Of a DNA stretch of 63,054 nucleotides, positions 49,011 to 57,791 are shown piece by piece. Position 1 is the stretch's first letter; the number at the start of each line of letters is the position of its first letter. The notes beneath the pieces were generated by a model, which was not told the origin of the DNA, ran no database searches, and was given only the letters and a program-made list of their open reading frames with translations. The translations under genes and the position numbers were made by a program. The stretch comes from Actinomycetes bacterium (GTDB lineage: Bacteria > Actinomycetota > Acidimicrobiia > Acidimicrobiales > Palsa-688), in the NCBI GenBank assembly GCA_021787365.1, contig JAJYMB010000056.1:1-63054 (forward strand), written 5' to 3'.

Positions 49011-51275
49011 TTGCTCGACACACCGGCGTCATCCGCGCCACCTGTTGGCCCGCCCGAGCCTGACGCGGCCGGCGCCGGGCTTCCCGCAGGCGCGAGACTG
49101 CCCGTACGGGCGCGGGCGGCGGCGATGGCGGGTTCGGCAGTCGGCACGCTCTCCCGGGTCACCGGGCGCGGCGCCGGCTCGGTGGTGGGCGGTCACGCCA
49201 TCTTGGCGGTGGAGCCGAGGGCGTTGGAGCGTTTTTCCGCCGGCCGGCGTGTCGTGCTCGTCTCGGGCACCAACGGGAAGACGACAACGACCAAGTTGCT
49301 CGCCAGCGCCATGTCTTCGGCCACTGGCGCTCCGGTTGTCACCAATGCCGCCGGGGCCAACCTGCCTCCTGGGTTGGCCGCCGTCCTCGCCGCCGGATCA
49401 CCCGGGGCGCCGGCGGTGCTGGAGGTGGACGAGGCCTGGCTCGGCCTCGTGAGCAAGGAGGTCAACCCTGCTGTCGTCGTGTTGCTCAACTTGAGCCGCG
49501 ATCAGCTGGACCGCAACAACGAGGTGCGCCAGGTCGCGGCACGTTGGCAAAGAGCTTGCGAGACGCTCCCGCCGGCGTCGGTAGTAGTCGCCAACGCCGA
49601 CGACCCCCTGGTGGCCTGGGCCGCAGGGCCGGCTCGGCGGGCCCTATGGGTCGGGGCGGGCCTCAGCTGGACGAGCGACGCCGGGGGGTGCCCGCGATGC
49701 GGTGGCCAGGTCCGCTTCGCCGACCAGGTTGGCTTCGCTAGTGCCGGCCGGCCGGCGGAGGGTGCCATGGGCGCGCCGGGCGGCTGGCAGTGCTCTTCTT
49801 GCGGCTTCGGGCGGCCGCAGCCCGAGCTGTGGCTCGAGGTGTCGGAGGGCGCCGGGCGAGCGGTCGAAGCCTCTCGGGTCGTCCACGAGCTGGCCCTTCG
49901 GCTGCCGGGCCGCTGCAACCAGGCCAACGCGCTCATCGCCATGGCAGCAGCGCAGGCACTTGGTTACGATGCCGGCGAGGCGCTCTCGGCCATGGCGCAA
50001 GTCGACGAGGTCGCCGGACGTTACGCGACCGTACGGGCCGATGGCACCACCGCCCGCCTCGTGCTGGCCAAGAACCCCGCCGGTTGGGCCGAGGTCTTCA
50101 GCATGCTGGCGCCGCCCCCCGGGCCTGTCGTCGTCGCGATCAACGCCCGCACGGCCGACGGCCACGACCCGTCCTGGCTGTGGGACGTCCCCTTCGAGCG
50201 GCTGCGGGGGAGGAGGGTCGTCGCGGCGGGGGAACGCTCTTTGGATCTCGCCACGAGGCTCCACTACGCCGAAGTGGACCACGTGAGAGAGCCGGGCCTC
50301 CTCGCTGCGCTCACAGAGGCCGGTCCCGGCAGGGTGGACCTGGTGGCCAACTACACCGCCTTCCACGGGTACCTGCGGGTGTCGAGGCGCGCCGGGGTGG
50401 CCCGCCAGGCACCGGCAGCGCACCGAGCCGCGCCGGCGCAACCGGAGCGACCGGAGCGGTCACATGCGACGGCCAGCAGGGGAGGCCTCTCGACGTGCAC
50501 GGTCGCTCTCGTCTACCCCGACCTGCTCGGCACCTATGGGGACGCCGGCAACGCCACCGTGCTCGCCCAGCGCCTGCGCTGGCGAGGCTACGGCGCGGAG
50601 GTCGTCACGGTGGCCGCCGGCCAGGCCGTGCCGGAGAGCTGCGAACTCTACGTGGTCGGTGGTGGCGAGGACCTCCCCCAGGCCCTGGCGGCGTCCAAGT
50701 TGCTGGAGAGCCGCGCCCTGCACCGGGCGGTGGCTTCCGGGGCTGTCGTCCTAGCCGTCTGCGCCGGCTTGCAGATCCTGGGCGAGAGCTTCCCCGGCGC
50801 CGGCGGGGAACCGGTCCCAGGGCTCGGGCTCTTGCCCTGCGTCTCGCGTCCCTCGTCGCGCCCGCGCGCCGTTGGCGAGATCCTGGTGCAGGCGGCCGGG
50901 CGCTGGGCCGGTCTCGGCCTGCTCAGCGGCTTCGAGAACCACGGCGCCCTCACGCAGCTCAGCTCTGGCGCCGAGCCGGTCGGCACCGTGTGCGCTGGCG
51001 TGGGCAACGAGGACGGCACCTACGAGGGCGTCGTCTCCGGGCGGGTGTGGGGGACTTACCTCCATGGGCCGGTGCTGGCCCGCAACCCGGGGTTGGCCGA
51101 CTTGCTCTTGTCCTGGGTGGTCGGGGACCTCGCCCCCCTCGAGGAAGGGGAGGCCGAGGCGCTCCACGCCGAGCGCACCGAGCACGGGCCTGGCGAGCGC
51201 CGCTCGGCCGAACGCGAAGAGGCCAGCCTGGAAGCGAGATGGTGGCGGCGGCGCCAGAGCGGGGTCGCGCCGTGA
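49011..51275 (+). CDS. MurT-GatD fusion: lipid II amidating enzyme in one polypeptide
   Basis: About 754 residues. The N-terminal ~440 are MurT: Mur-ligase P-loop VVLVSGTNGKTTTTKLLAS, a zinc ribbon (CPRCGG ... CSSCGFG), and the C-terminal DUF1727 domain (EVFSMLAPPPGPVVVAINAR, then DVPFERLRGRRVVAAGER). The last ~250 are GatD, a class I glutamine amidotransferase: ALVYPDLLGTYGDAGNATVL, the nucleophile in VLAVCAGLQILG (Cys codon 50760-50762) and the catalytic His in GTYLHGP (51063-51065). In other bacteria MurT and GatD are separate subunits that amidate D-iso-glutamate of lipid II. A Pro/Ala/Arg/Gln-rich linker joins them; I see no stop or internal start between. Start TTG 49011 is uncertain (GTG 48975, ATG 49125 also possible). 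Confidence 0.85.
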   Translation: MLDTPASSAPPVGPPEPDAAGAGLPAGARLPVRARAAAMAGSAVGTLSRVTGRGAGSVVGGHAILAVEPRALERFSAGRRVVLVSGTNGKTTTTKLLASAMSSATGAPVVTNAAGANLPPGLAAVLAAGSPGAPAVLEVDEAWLGLVSKEVNPAVVVLLNLSRDQLDRNNEVRQVAARWQRACETLPPASVVVANADDPLVAWAAGPARRALWVGAGLSWTSDAGGCPRCGGQVRFADQVGFASAGRPAEGAMGAPGGWQCSSCGFGRPQPELWLEVSEGAGRAVEASRVVHELALRLPGRCNQANALIAMAAAQALGYDAGEALSAMAQVDEVAGRYATVRADGTTARLVLAKNPAGWAEVFSMLAPPPGPVVVAINARTADGHDPSWLWDVPFERLRGRRVVAAGERSLDLATRLHYAEVDHVREPGLLAALTEAGPGRVDLVANYTAFHGYLRVSRRAGVARQAPAAHRAAPAQPERPERSHATASRGGLSTCTVALVYPDLLGTYGDAGNATVLAQRLRWRGYGAEVVTVAAGQAVPESCELYVVGGGEDLPQALAASKLLESRALHRAVASGAVVLAVCAGLQILGESFPGAGGEPVPGLGLLPCVSRPSSRPRAVGEILVQAAGRWAGLGLLSGFENHGALTQLSSGAEPVGTVCAGVGNEDGTYEGVVSGRVWGTYLHGPVLARNPGLADLLLSWVVGDLAPLEEGEAEALHAERTEHGPGERRSAEREEASLEARWWRRRQSGVAP

Positions 51276-52606
51276 GCCCCGCTCTTCACCAGATGGGCAG
51301 CACTGCCCTTTGCACCGATCGCTACGAGCTGACGATGCTCGACGCCGCGCTCCAAAGCGGTAGGGCCGATTGCCCGGCGGTCTTCGAGGTTTTCACCCGC
51401 CGGCTCCCCGACCGCCGGCCTTGGGGCGTCTTCGCCGGCCTCGGGCGGCTGCTCGAGGCGCTCGAAGCGTTCCGTTTCGGTCCCGAGGTGCTCTCCTGGC
51501 TGGAGGCCAACTCGGTGGTGAGCCCGCCCGCCCTCGAATGGCTCTCTCGCTACCGCTTCGCCGGCCAGCTCGACGCCTACCCGGAGGGGGAGTTCTACAC
51601 CGGGGGCTCACCGGTGCTCACCGTGGAAGGCGGCTTCGCCGAGGCCGTCTTGCTTGAGACCCTCGTGCTTTCCGTCCTCAACTTCGACTCGGCGGTGGCC
51701 ACGGCCGCCAGCCTGATCACGAGCGCGGCCGGCGACCGCCCGGTGATCGAGATGGGCAGCCGTCGCGTTGACCCCGGCGCCGCCATCGCGGCAGCGAGGG
51801 CCGCCTATGTGGCGGGCTTCGCCAGCACCTCCAACCTGGAAGCCGGCCGGCGCTACGGGATCCCGACGGCGGGGACGGCATCGCACGCCTTCGTGCTCGT
51901 TTACCCCGGGGAAAAGGAGGCCTTCTCGGCCCAGGTGAGCGCGTTTGGGCCGGGCACGACCCTCCTCATCGACACCTACGACACCGCTCGCGGCATCGAG
52001 AACGCCGTGGAGGTAGCTGGCCCCGAGCTCGGGGCTGTGCGCATCGACTCGGGGGACCTCGGCCGGGAGGCGGCGCGCGCCCGCGCGCTCCTGGACGCCA
52101 ACGGCGCCACGTCGACCAAGCTCGTGGTGACCGGGGACCTGGACGCGCACTCGATCGCTGCCCTCGGCGCAGCGCCGGTCGACATCTACGGAGTGGGGGC
52201 AAACGTCGTGACCGGGATGGGCATCCCGAGCGCGGGGTTCGTCTACAAGCTCGTGGCCGTTGGCGAGCCTGGCCAGCCGCCCGGCACGTCACTGCGGCCG
52301 GTGGCCAAGCAGAGCCCAGGCAAGCGCTCCTTCGGAGGGCGCAAGTGGGCGTGGCGTGCCCTGCTCGACGTGCCGCCCACCCGGCTCGGACCGGGTGCCC
52401 CCGCGGTCACTGGTCCGGTCTGGGCCGACATCGTGACCACGTCACCCGACCCTCCTGAGCCAGAGGCCCGCCCGCTGCAGGTGAAGGTCATGGACCACGG
52501 CGAAATCGTCGCGCGGCCGACCCTCGACGAGGCACGCGCATGGCACGCCAAAGTGAGAACCGAGATAAGGCCCGCGGAGCCCCTCCTGCTCGACCGCCGT
52601 GGCTGA
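51272..52606 (+). CDS. pncB: Nicotinate phosphoribosyltransferase
   Basis: 444 residues. ALCTDRYELTMLDAAL is the family's N-terminal signature, followed by FTRRLPDRRPWGVFAGL, EMGSRRVDP, and the sugar-phosphate region GTASHAFVLVYP, IDTYDTARGIENAV and RIDSGDLGREAARAR; GANVVTGMGIPSAGFVYKLV ends the barrel. The enzyme makes nicotinate mononucleotide from nicotinate, PRPP and ATP in NAD salvage. GTG 51272 overlaps the MurT-GatD stop (GTGA); ATG 51293 is also possible. Translation is coupled to the upstream gene, an odd pairing of NAD salvage with cell-wall amidation. Confidence 0.94.
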   Translation: MSPALHQMGSTALCTDRYELTMLDAALQSGRADCPAVFEVFTRRLPDRRPWGVFAGLGRLLEALEAFRFGPEVLSWLEANSVVSPPALEWLSRYRFAGQLDAYPEGEFYTGGSPVLTVEGGFAEAVLLETLVLSVLNFDSAVATAASLITSAAGDRPVIEMGSRRVDPGAAIAAARAAYVAGFASTSNLEAGRRYGIPTAGTASHAFVLVYPGEKEAFSAQVSAFGPGTTLLIDTYDTARGIENAVEVAGPELGAVRIDSGDLGREAARARALLDANGATSTKLVVTGDLDAHSIAALGAAPVDIYGVGANVVTGMGIPSAGFVYKLVAVGEPGQPPGTSLRPVAKQSPGKRSFGGRKWAWRALLDVPPTRLGPGAPAVTGPVWADIVTTSPDPPEPEARPLQVKVMDHGEIVARPTLDEARAWHAKVRTEIRPAEPLLLDRRG

Positions 52607-52674
52607 GACCAGCCGAGGTCAGGCCTCCGGTTGCACGTAACGGAGTTCTCAGCATGCACCACATTTGCCGGCGG

Positions 52675-52680
52675 TACCTT
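52675..52680 (+). promoter_or_regulatory. -10 element of a leaderless start (TACCTT, N6, ATG)
   Basis: TACCTT, six bases, ATG 52687. This favours 52687 over the upstream in-frame ATG 52654 for the secreted protein. Confidence 0.5.
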
Positions 52681-52686
52681 GGGTGT

Positions 52687-53823
52687 ATGCGGTTGTCCGG
52701 TCGGCGGTGGGTTTCGGGGCAGGTGCGCTATGTGGCGCCTGCCGTCGTACTGGTGGCGGTCGGGGTGGGTGCCGGCGTCCCGGCCATGTCGGGTGCGTCC
52801 TCCCCCCCGAGCCTTCCCACCTTGTCGGTGCAGCAGCTGGTGGCTGACGTGGCCCAGGCAAGGGCGCCTGAGCTTTCGGGCACCCTCACCTGGGCCCCCG
52901 ACCTCGGCCTCTCCGGCCTGTCCACCCTAGAGAAGGAGCTCGGCGGCACCTCCATTGGCTCCAGCTCGGGCGGCGGGTTCAACCCGTTGACCCTGCTCAC
53001 GGGACCCTACGAGGTCAAAGTGTGGCTCGGAGGGCCCAAGGAGGAGCACCTTGCCCTGATCACGGGCCCCGACTCCGAGGTCGACCTGGTCCGCAACGCC
53101 AACCAGGCTTGGCTCTGGGACAGCACCACGCAGCGGGTCGAACACTTCATTGGGCCCGCGACCAGCCCCAGCGCGTCCAGCCCGAGCTCGGGCAGCGGAG
53201 CAGTCGTAACGCCCCAGCAGGTCGCGGCCAATATCCTGCAAAACCTCTCGGCCACCACCTCGGTCACCGAGGGAGAGCCGCTTTATGTGGCTGGCCAGCC
53301 CGCCTACCAGCTGGTGCTCACGCCCAAAGAAGCGACCACGGTGAGCGATATCAGCATCGCTGTCGGCTCGAGCGGGCCGCTCCTCGGGGTACCGCTCCAG
53401 GTCGCCGTCAACGCCAAGGGCGCGAATGCCCCGGCCCTCGAGTTCGGGTTCACCGGTTCGCTCAACCTTGGCGCGCCGGCTTCGAGCGAGTTCACCTTCG
53501 TCGCCCCTCCGGGTAGCACGGTCGTGACCCACGACATCGGCTCGGTCCCGAGCCAGCCCCAGGGCCTCGGCTGGCTGCCCACCTCCCTCGGTAAATCAGG
53601 GACGGGCTGGGCCACCGTGCTCCATGGCAAGTCGAGCCAACTCGCCGGCACCACAGGCCAAGCCCTGTTCGGCGCCGTGGCTACTCAGGTAGACGTGGGC
53701 GGTCAGCAGGCGAGGCTGTTCACGAGCTACCTGCTCAACGTCCTCGTGATGCCCGACGGGCAGTTCTACGCCGGTTTCGTGGCCCCCTCCGTGCTGGAGG
53801 CGACCGCTTCCAAGGGGGCGTAG
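52687..53823 (+). CDS. LolA-like secreted lipid/lipoprotein-binding protein
   Basis: 378 residues. An N-terminal signal (VRYVAPAVVLVAVGVGAGVPA) leads into a domain of the LolA/DUF2092 beta-sheet type: LSVQQLVADVAQARAPELSG, then strand pairs such as YEVKVWLGGPKEEHLALITG and TQRVEHFIGPAT, matching the open-barrel fold that holds lipids or lipoproteins. In actinobacteria such proteins sit beside ABC exporters (known). The cell has no outer membrane, so a lipid-chaperone or redox/stress-sensor role is inferred. It is immediately upstream of an ABC ATPase. Start ATG 52687 is leaderless. Confidence 0.72.
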   Translation: MRLSGRRWVSGQVRYVAPAVVLVAVGVGAGVPAMSGASSPPSLPTLSVQQLVADVAQARAPELSGTLTWAPDLGLSGLSTLEKELGGTSIGSSSGGGFNPLTLLTGPYEVKVWLGGPKEEHLALITGPDSEVDLVRNANQAWLWDSTTQRVEHFIGPATSPSASSPSSGSGAVVTPQQVAANILQNLSATTSVTEGEPLYVAGQPAYQLVLTPKEATTVSDISIAVGSSGPLLGVPLQVAVNAKGANAPALEFGFTGSLNLGAPASSEFTFVAPPGSTVVTHDIGSVPSQPQGLGWLPTSLGKSGTGWATVLHGKSSQLAGTTGQALFGAVATQVDVGGQQARLFTSYLLNVLVMPDGQFYAGFVAPSVLEATASKGA

Positions 53824-53868
53824 TGCCGAGCGGCCGGCAACGGCCTTTGACCAAGTAAGCAAGGTGCG

Positions 53869-54807
53869 GTGGCTTCGCACGCGTTTGCCATCGAGACCCA
53901 TGGCCTCGCCAAGTCCTTCGGGGCCGTGCATGCTGTCGACGGCATAGACCTGGCGGTGCCGGCGGGGAGCATCTATGGGTTCCTCGGGCCCAATGGTTCT
54001 GGCAAGACCACCACGATCCGGGTGCTGCTCGGCCTGGTAAACCCGAGCGCCGGCACTTGGCAGCTCCTCGGCCATCGCATGCCCGGTCAGGCCATGGCGG
54101 CCCTGCCCGAGGTGGGGGCCCTCGTGGAGGGGCCGGCCTTCTACCCGTGGCTCACCGGGGAAGAAAACCTCGTCCGGTTCGACGCCATGGGCCCGGACGG
54201 CCAGCGCCAGACCCGGCATGCCCGCGTCGCCGAGGCCCTCACCAGGGTCGGCCTCAGTGCGGCGGCCGGTAGGAAGTACAAGGCCTACTCGCTCGGCATG
54301 CGCCAGCGCCTCGGCCTGGCTGCGGCTCTTTTGCGCCCCCGCCAGCTCCTCGTGCTTGACGAGCCCACCAACGGTATGGACCCGCAGGGGACGCGCGAGA
54401 TCCGCCACCTGGTCCGCCAGCTCGGTTCGGAGGGCACCACGGTCTTCCTTTCTTCCCACCTGCTCTCGGAGATCGAGCAGGTGTGCACCCACGCCGGCGT
54501 CATGCACCGCGGGAAGCTGTTGGCCCAAGGCACGCTGGCGGAGCTGCGCACCACGGCGACGCCGAGGCTGCGTGTCGAGGTGGACGACCCCGCCCGGGCC
54601 GGCGCCGTGCTGGAGCGCCTGGGCATGTCCCACCTGGAACGTTCCGGCGCCCAGCTGACGGGCTCCCTCGATGGCCTCCGCCCAGAAGATTGCTGCCGGG
54701 CCCTGGTGGAGGCAGGGGTGGGCGTGAGCCTGCTCGTGCCCGAGCGGCTTTCGCTCGAGGACGCGTTTGTGGCGCTTACGGGCGAGGGCTTCGACGTGGC
54801 TGGTTGA
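53869..54807 (+). CDS. ABC exporter ATPase (DrrA/CcmA type)
   Basis: 312 residues. Walker A GFLGPNGSGKTTTIRVLLGL, Q-loop near LVEGPAFYPWLTGEENL, signature YSLGMRQRLGLAAALL, Walker B LLVLDEPTNGMDPQG and H-switch LSSHLLSEIEQV are intact. The degenerate signature S-L-G-M-R-Q-R is typical of DrrA-like exporters. The last ~70 residues form the accessory domain of these proteins. Its permease appears to be the gene at 56969, beyond a secreted-repeat gene on the opposite strand. GTG 53869 has no strong ribosome site. Confidence 0.9.
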   Translation: MASHAFAIETHGLAKSFGAVHAVDGIDLAVPAGSIYGFLGPNGSGKTTTIRVLLGLVNPSAGTWQLLGHRMPGQAMAALPEVGALVEGPAFYPWLTGEENLVRFDAMGPDGQRQTRHARVAEALTRVGLSAAAGRKYKAYSLGMRQRLGLAAALLRPRQLLVLDEPTNGMDPQGTREIRHLVRQLGSEGTTVFLSSHLLSEIEQVCTHAGVMHRGKLLAQGTLAELRTTATPRLRVEVDDPARAGAVLERLGMSHLERSGAQLTGSLDGLRPEDCCRALVEAGVGVSLLVPERLSLEDAFVALTGEGFDVAG

Positions 54808-54878
54808 GGCTGTCCGGCCCGGGCCGGCCGGGCGTACCCTTCTCGCCCGGCCGGCACCTGGCCAGCGAACCCCTCGGT

Positions 54879-56378
54879 TCAGCCGGTGACGGCGGTGAAG
54901 GTCCCGTAGGGCGTGCTGACCGGGCTGGCTACCGTAGCGGCGGTGCCCGTCAGCGGGTACAGGCCGGCGGTGGCCGGGGCTTTGCCCAAGATGTTGGCGA
55001 AGAAGTACAGCGGCTGGCCCTTGTAAGTGACCTGGAAGGTACCGTCAGGCCGCTGCAGCGTGCCGACCCCCGAAAGCGTCGAAACTGGCGGCAAGCTCGT
55101 GAGCACTGGCGGCCAGGCCCTGGCGCAGGCACCGGTGCAGGTGCCCCCGGGTGTGCTCGGGGTGAAGGTGTACACGACCGACGGGCCGCTCGGAGGGACG
55201 GAAGGCGATGTCGCGGCCACGTAGGTAGTGGTGCCGAGCACGGAAGTCGTCAACCCGGCCGCGCCGGGTTGGGGGCCGCCCTGGGGCGCCACCTGCCACC
55301 AGACGCCGTGGACCAGGTAGTCGAGCAGGTACTGGCCATTGGTCTCCCCGGCGGGGGCGCCGGGAGCGAGGTCGACATAGTAGAGGTAGAGAGGCCAGCC
55401 CGCATAGGTCACCTGCATGGTGCCGTCGGGGCGCCGCAGCTCCCCGACCAGCCGGGGGTCGATGCCCGGCCCGAGCTGGGGCCGGCCCGTGGTCAAGAGC
55501 GGCGGCCAGATGGCCGTGCAAGCCCCGACGCACGTGCTCTCGGCGGGCCCAGCCATTGGCATCGGCATCAGGTGCCCGTTGTGGCCCATGTGGGGGTCGT
55601 CCTGTAGGGGTTGTGGGCGGGGCATCGGCGGGCCGTACCCCCCGAAGGGTGGCTGGCCGCTCGGCCCCTGAGTGTCAGCCGTCAGCTGGTAAAGCGTCCT
55701 CATACTGCCGCTGTTGGGCAACGTGGCATTGAGGGCTTCACCCGACTTGGACAGTTCGGTCCCAAGCTGGGGGACGCCGGCGTCCGGCATGCCCCTCGGC
55801 GAGACCAGCCAGAAGACCCCGCCGAAAGCCGTCACGTCCTCGCCGTTGAACTGGCCGGCGGCCGTGTCCCTCACGAAGGTGTAGAGGGGGTGGCCGTAGT
55901 ACTCCACTTGGTCCGGAGTGAACGTGTCTGGCGGGACCACTTGGAGCTGGCTCTGGTTGACGCCCGGCCCGGCGACAGGCAAGGTGCCGCTGGTGACGGT
56001 GAGTGGCGGCCAGGGCGTCGTGCACGGGATGCCGGTCGTCGACGGCGGGCTGGCGAAGCGGCCCGTCGTGTTGGCGGTCGTGCACTCGAACGAGAGGGCG
56101 ACCGATTGCACGTCAGTCGCGGCGGCCGTGAAGGCGTCGCCGCTGAACATGTAGAGGGCAAAGCCGGCACCCTTGCTGTAGCCAGGGCCGGTTACGAGCA
56201 CCGGGCCATAAGGGCTCGGGGCGACTTGGACCAGGGCGTTCCCTGGTGGAGCCTGCGGGCCGAAGGGACCGTGCGGGCCTGGGCTCGGGTGGGCAAGCGA
56301 GGGCGCAGCCCACGCAAGGACGCCCCAGAGAATAACTAGCACTGCCACGACTTGGGCCGTGCGATGACCTTTGTGCAT
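54879..56378 (-). CDS. Secreted repeat protein (Lipoprotein_15/PF03640 type)
   Basis: 499 residues. A signal peptide (VVAVLVILWGVLAWAAPSLA) is followed by three to four divergent copies of a module containing CTGACARAWPPVLTS (cysteine pair plus W-P-P) and a 'P-L-Y-x-F/Y-x-x-D' strand: HPLYTFVRDTAAGQFNGEDV, WPLYLYYVDLAPGAPAGETN, QPLYFFANILGKAPATAG, and an N-terminal ALYMFSGDAFTA. This Y-x-(F/W/Y)-x-x-D pattern defines the 'secreted repeat of unknown function' family. A Pro/Met/His-rich segment (~255-285) could bind metal. It is a secreted or cell-wall protein of unknown job. ATG 56378 is preceded by AAGGGGAGGT. It splits the ABC ATPase and permease genes. Confidence 0.82.
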   Translation of the reverse strand: MHKGHRTAQVVAVLVILWGVLAWAAPSLAHPSPGPHGPFGPQAPPGNALVQVAPSPYGPVLVTGPGYSKGAGFALYMFSGDAFTAAATDVQSVALSFECTTANTTGRFASPPSTTGIPCTTPWPPLTVTSGTLPVAGPGVNQSQLQVVPPDTFTPDQVEYYGHPLYTFVRDTAAGQFNGEDVTAFGGVFWLVSPRGMPDAGVPQLGTELSKSGEALNATLPNSGSMRTLYQLTADTQGPSGQPPFGGYGPPMPRPQPLQDDPHMGHNGHLMPMPMAGPAESTCVGACTAIWPPLLTTGRPQLGPGIDPRLVGELRRPDGTMQVTYAGWPLYLYYVDLAPGAPAGETNGQYLLDYLVHGVWWQVAPQGGPQPGAAGLTTSVLGTTTYVAATSPSVPPSGPSVVYTFTPSTPGGTCTGACARAWPPVLTSLPPVSTLSGVGTLQRPDGTFQVTYKGQPLYFFANILGKAPATAGLYPLTGTAATVASPVSTPYGTFTAVTG

Positions 56379-56582
56379 GACCTTACCTCCCCTTCTTTCG
56401 CTACTCCTGTCGCTAACCCCTTCTTTCGCTACGAGCCTGAGCCCGCCGGTGGGGAGCCTAGCTCTCGCTCCATACGGCGCGTGCCGCCGCCGTGTTGCCG
56501 TCGCGCAGCGAACAACTGCCCGCGCCCGCAGTGGCCTCCGGCCCGAGGGGAGACCCAGAAGGTGCCTGGGGAGAGACCCCGC

Positions 56583-56735
56583 TCAGGCGGCGGAATGGAC
56601 CGGCTCGAGCACTTCAACGGCGCCCTGGAAGTCGTAGTACTCCCTAAGGGCCACTAGCTCTTCACGGCACCGGTCGCAGAGACCGTCTGGCGCTTTGGTG
56701 GTCTTGTAGCAGCCTCGAATGCGACATCTTCGCAT
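56583..56735 (-). CDS. 50-residue zinc-ribbon-like protein
   Basis: A short gene read on the minus strand: it begins MRRCRIRGCYKTTKAPDG, then LCDRCREELVALREYYDF. Four cysteines form C-x4-C ... C-x2-C (C4, C9, C20, C23), a treble-clef or ribbon-like arrangement likely to bind zinc. The rest is a helix with acidic tail. ATG 56735 is preceded at ideal spacing by CTAAGGAGGCGGT, one of the strongest ribosome sites in the window. The 16-base repeat CCCCTTCTTTCGCTAC occurs twice nearby (56389-56404, 56417-56432). Function unknown; small zinc ribbons in this clade often bind RNA polymerase or ribosomes. Confidence 0.75.
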   Translation of the reverse strand: MRRCRIRGCYKTTKAPDGLCDRCREELVALREYYDFQGAVEVLEPVHSAA

Positions 56736-56968
56736 ACCGCCTCCTTAGCAAACCGCCTGCACAACCCGCTCGTACGGCGAACCCAACTTACCGCTCGACG
56801 CCAGGTTAGCGGTACCCGCCGATCGAGCACAATTGGGAGCCCATGGCCCCGTCGAGGCGACCACGCCGGGCCCGGTGCCCCGGTCACTTACCGCCGCCGG
56901 CGTTACGATGTCGCCCTGATGGATCCGTGTTCACAGGCCGCACGGCGACCAGTCGGTCGATAGTGCCG

Positions 56969-57769
56969 ATGTGGTTAGTTGAAGCGAAAATGGTGTTCGG
57001 CCGGGCGCGGGTGCGTGCCCTGCTCGGCCTCCTCGTGGCTGTGCCTGTCTTCCTCGCCTTAGCCGTCTATCTGACCGGAGGCCCCACCCACGCAGGTGGC
57101 CCGGCCTTCTTGGACCAGGCAACCGAGAACGGGGTTTTCACGGCGCTCGCCAGCCTGGCCGTGACCATGCCCTTTTTCATCCCGCTTTCGGTGGCAGTTG
57201 TCGCTGGTGACTCTATAGCCGGCGAAGCTAGCCTCGGGACCCTCCGCTATTTGCTGGTCCGCCCATCTGGCCGGAGCCGGCTCCTTTTCGCGAAAGCGGC
57301 GGTGGTGGCGCTTTTCTGCATGGTTGCTGCGCTCGTCGTGGTGCTGGCAGGAATAGTTGCCGGGCTCGCCTTTTTCCCTCACGGCCAAGTGGTAACGCTT
57401 TCGGGGACTACGATACCTTTCCTCGACGGCTTCGGCCGGAGCCTCCTGGCGGCGCTGGTCGTGGGGGCGTCGATGTTCGGGCTGGCGGCGATCGGGATGT
57501 TCGCCTCCACCTTCACCGATGCGCCCATCGTGGCGATGGCCATGACGATCGGGGCGGTCGTGGTGGCGGCGATCCTGGACGGGGTGTCACAAGTCGCGTT
57601 CTTGCACCCGTGGCTTTTCACCAATTACTGGCTCGCGTTCGCCGATTTGCTGCGCGAGCCTATGCGTTCGGCCAACATCTGGAAGGATCTCGCGCTGCAG
57701 GGCGGGTACGCGGCATTTTTCGGTAGCGTTGCCTGGGCGCGCATGACTTCGCGCGACGTGCTGGCCTAG
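56969..57769 (+). CDS. ABC-2-type exporter permease
   Basis: 266 residues, six membrane helices. The layout (VEAKMVFGRARVRALLGLLVAVP, GDSIAGEASLGTLRYLLVRP after helix 2, then the remaining four helices) is that of ABC-2 permeases of the DrrB/YhaP type; the 'G-E-x-x-x-G-T-L-R-x-L-L-x-x-P' loop is diagnostic. It probably pairs with the ATPase at 53869 to export a lipid or drug-like compound, with the LolA-like protein outside. ATG 56969 begins the basic start of helix 1; an upstream in-frame GTG (56963) is possible. The intergenic space to the zinc-ribbon gene has no other gene. Confidence 0.85.
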   Translation: MWLVEAKMVFGRARVRALLGLLVAVPVFLALAVYLTGGPTHAGGPAFLDQATENGVFTALASLAVTMPFFIPLSVAVVAGDSIAGEASLGTLRYLLVRPSGRSRLLFAKAAVVALFCMVAALVVVLAGIVAGLAFFPHGQVVTLSGTTIPFLDGFGRSLLAALVVGASMFGLAAIGMFASTFTDAPIVAMAMTIGAVVVAAILDGVSQVAFLHPWLFTNYWLAFADLLREPMRSANIWKDLALQGGYAAFFGSVAWARMTSRDVLA

Positions 57770-57791
57770 GGCGCCCGGCCCTTGTAGTGAG

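Noticed and set aside
49790..51271. N-terminal extension of the nicotinate phosphoribosyltransferase frame
   Set aside because: Arginine/glycine-rich shadow of the MurT-GatD gene; family N-terminus begins after 51272.
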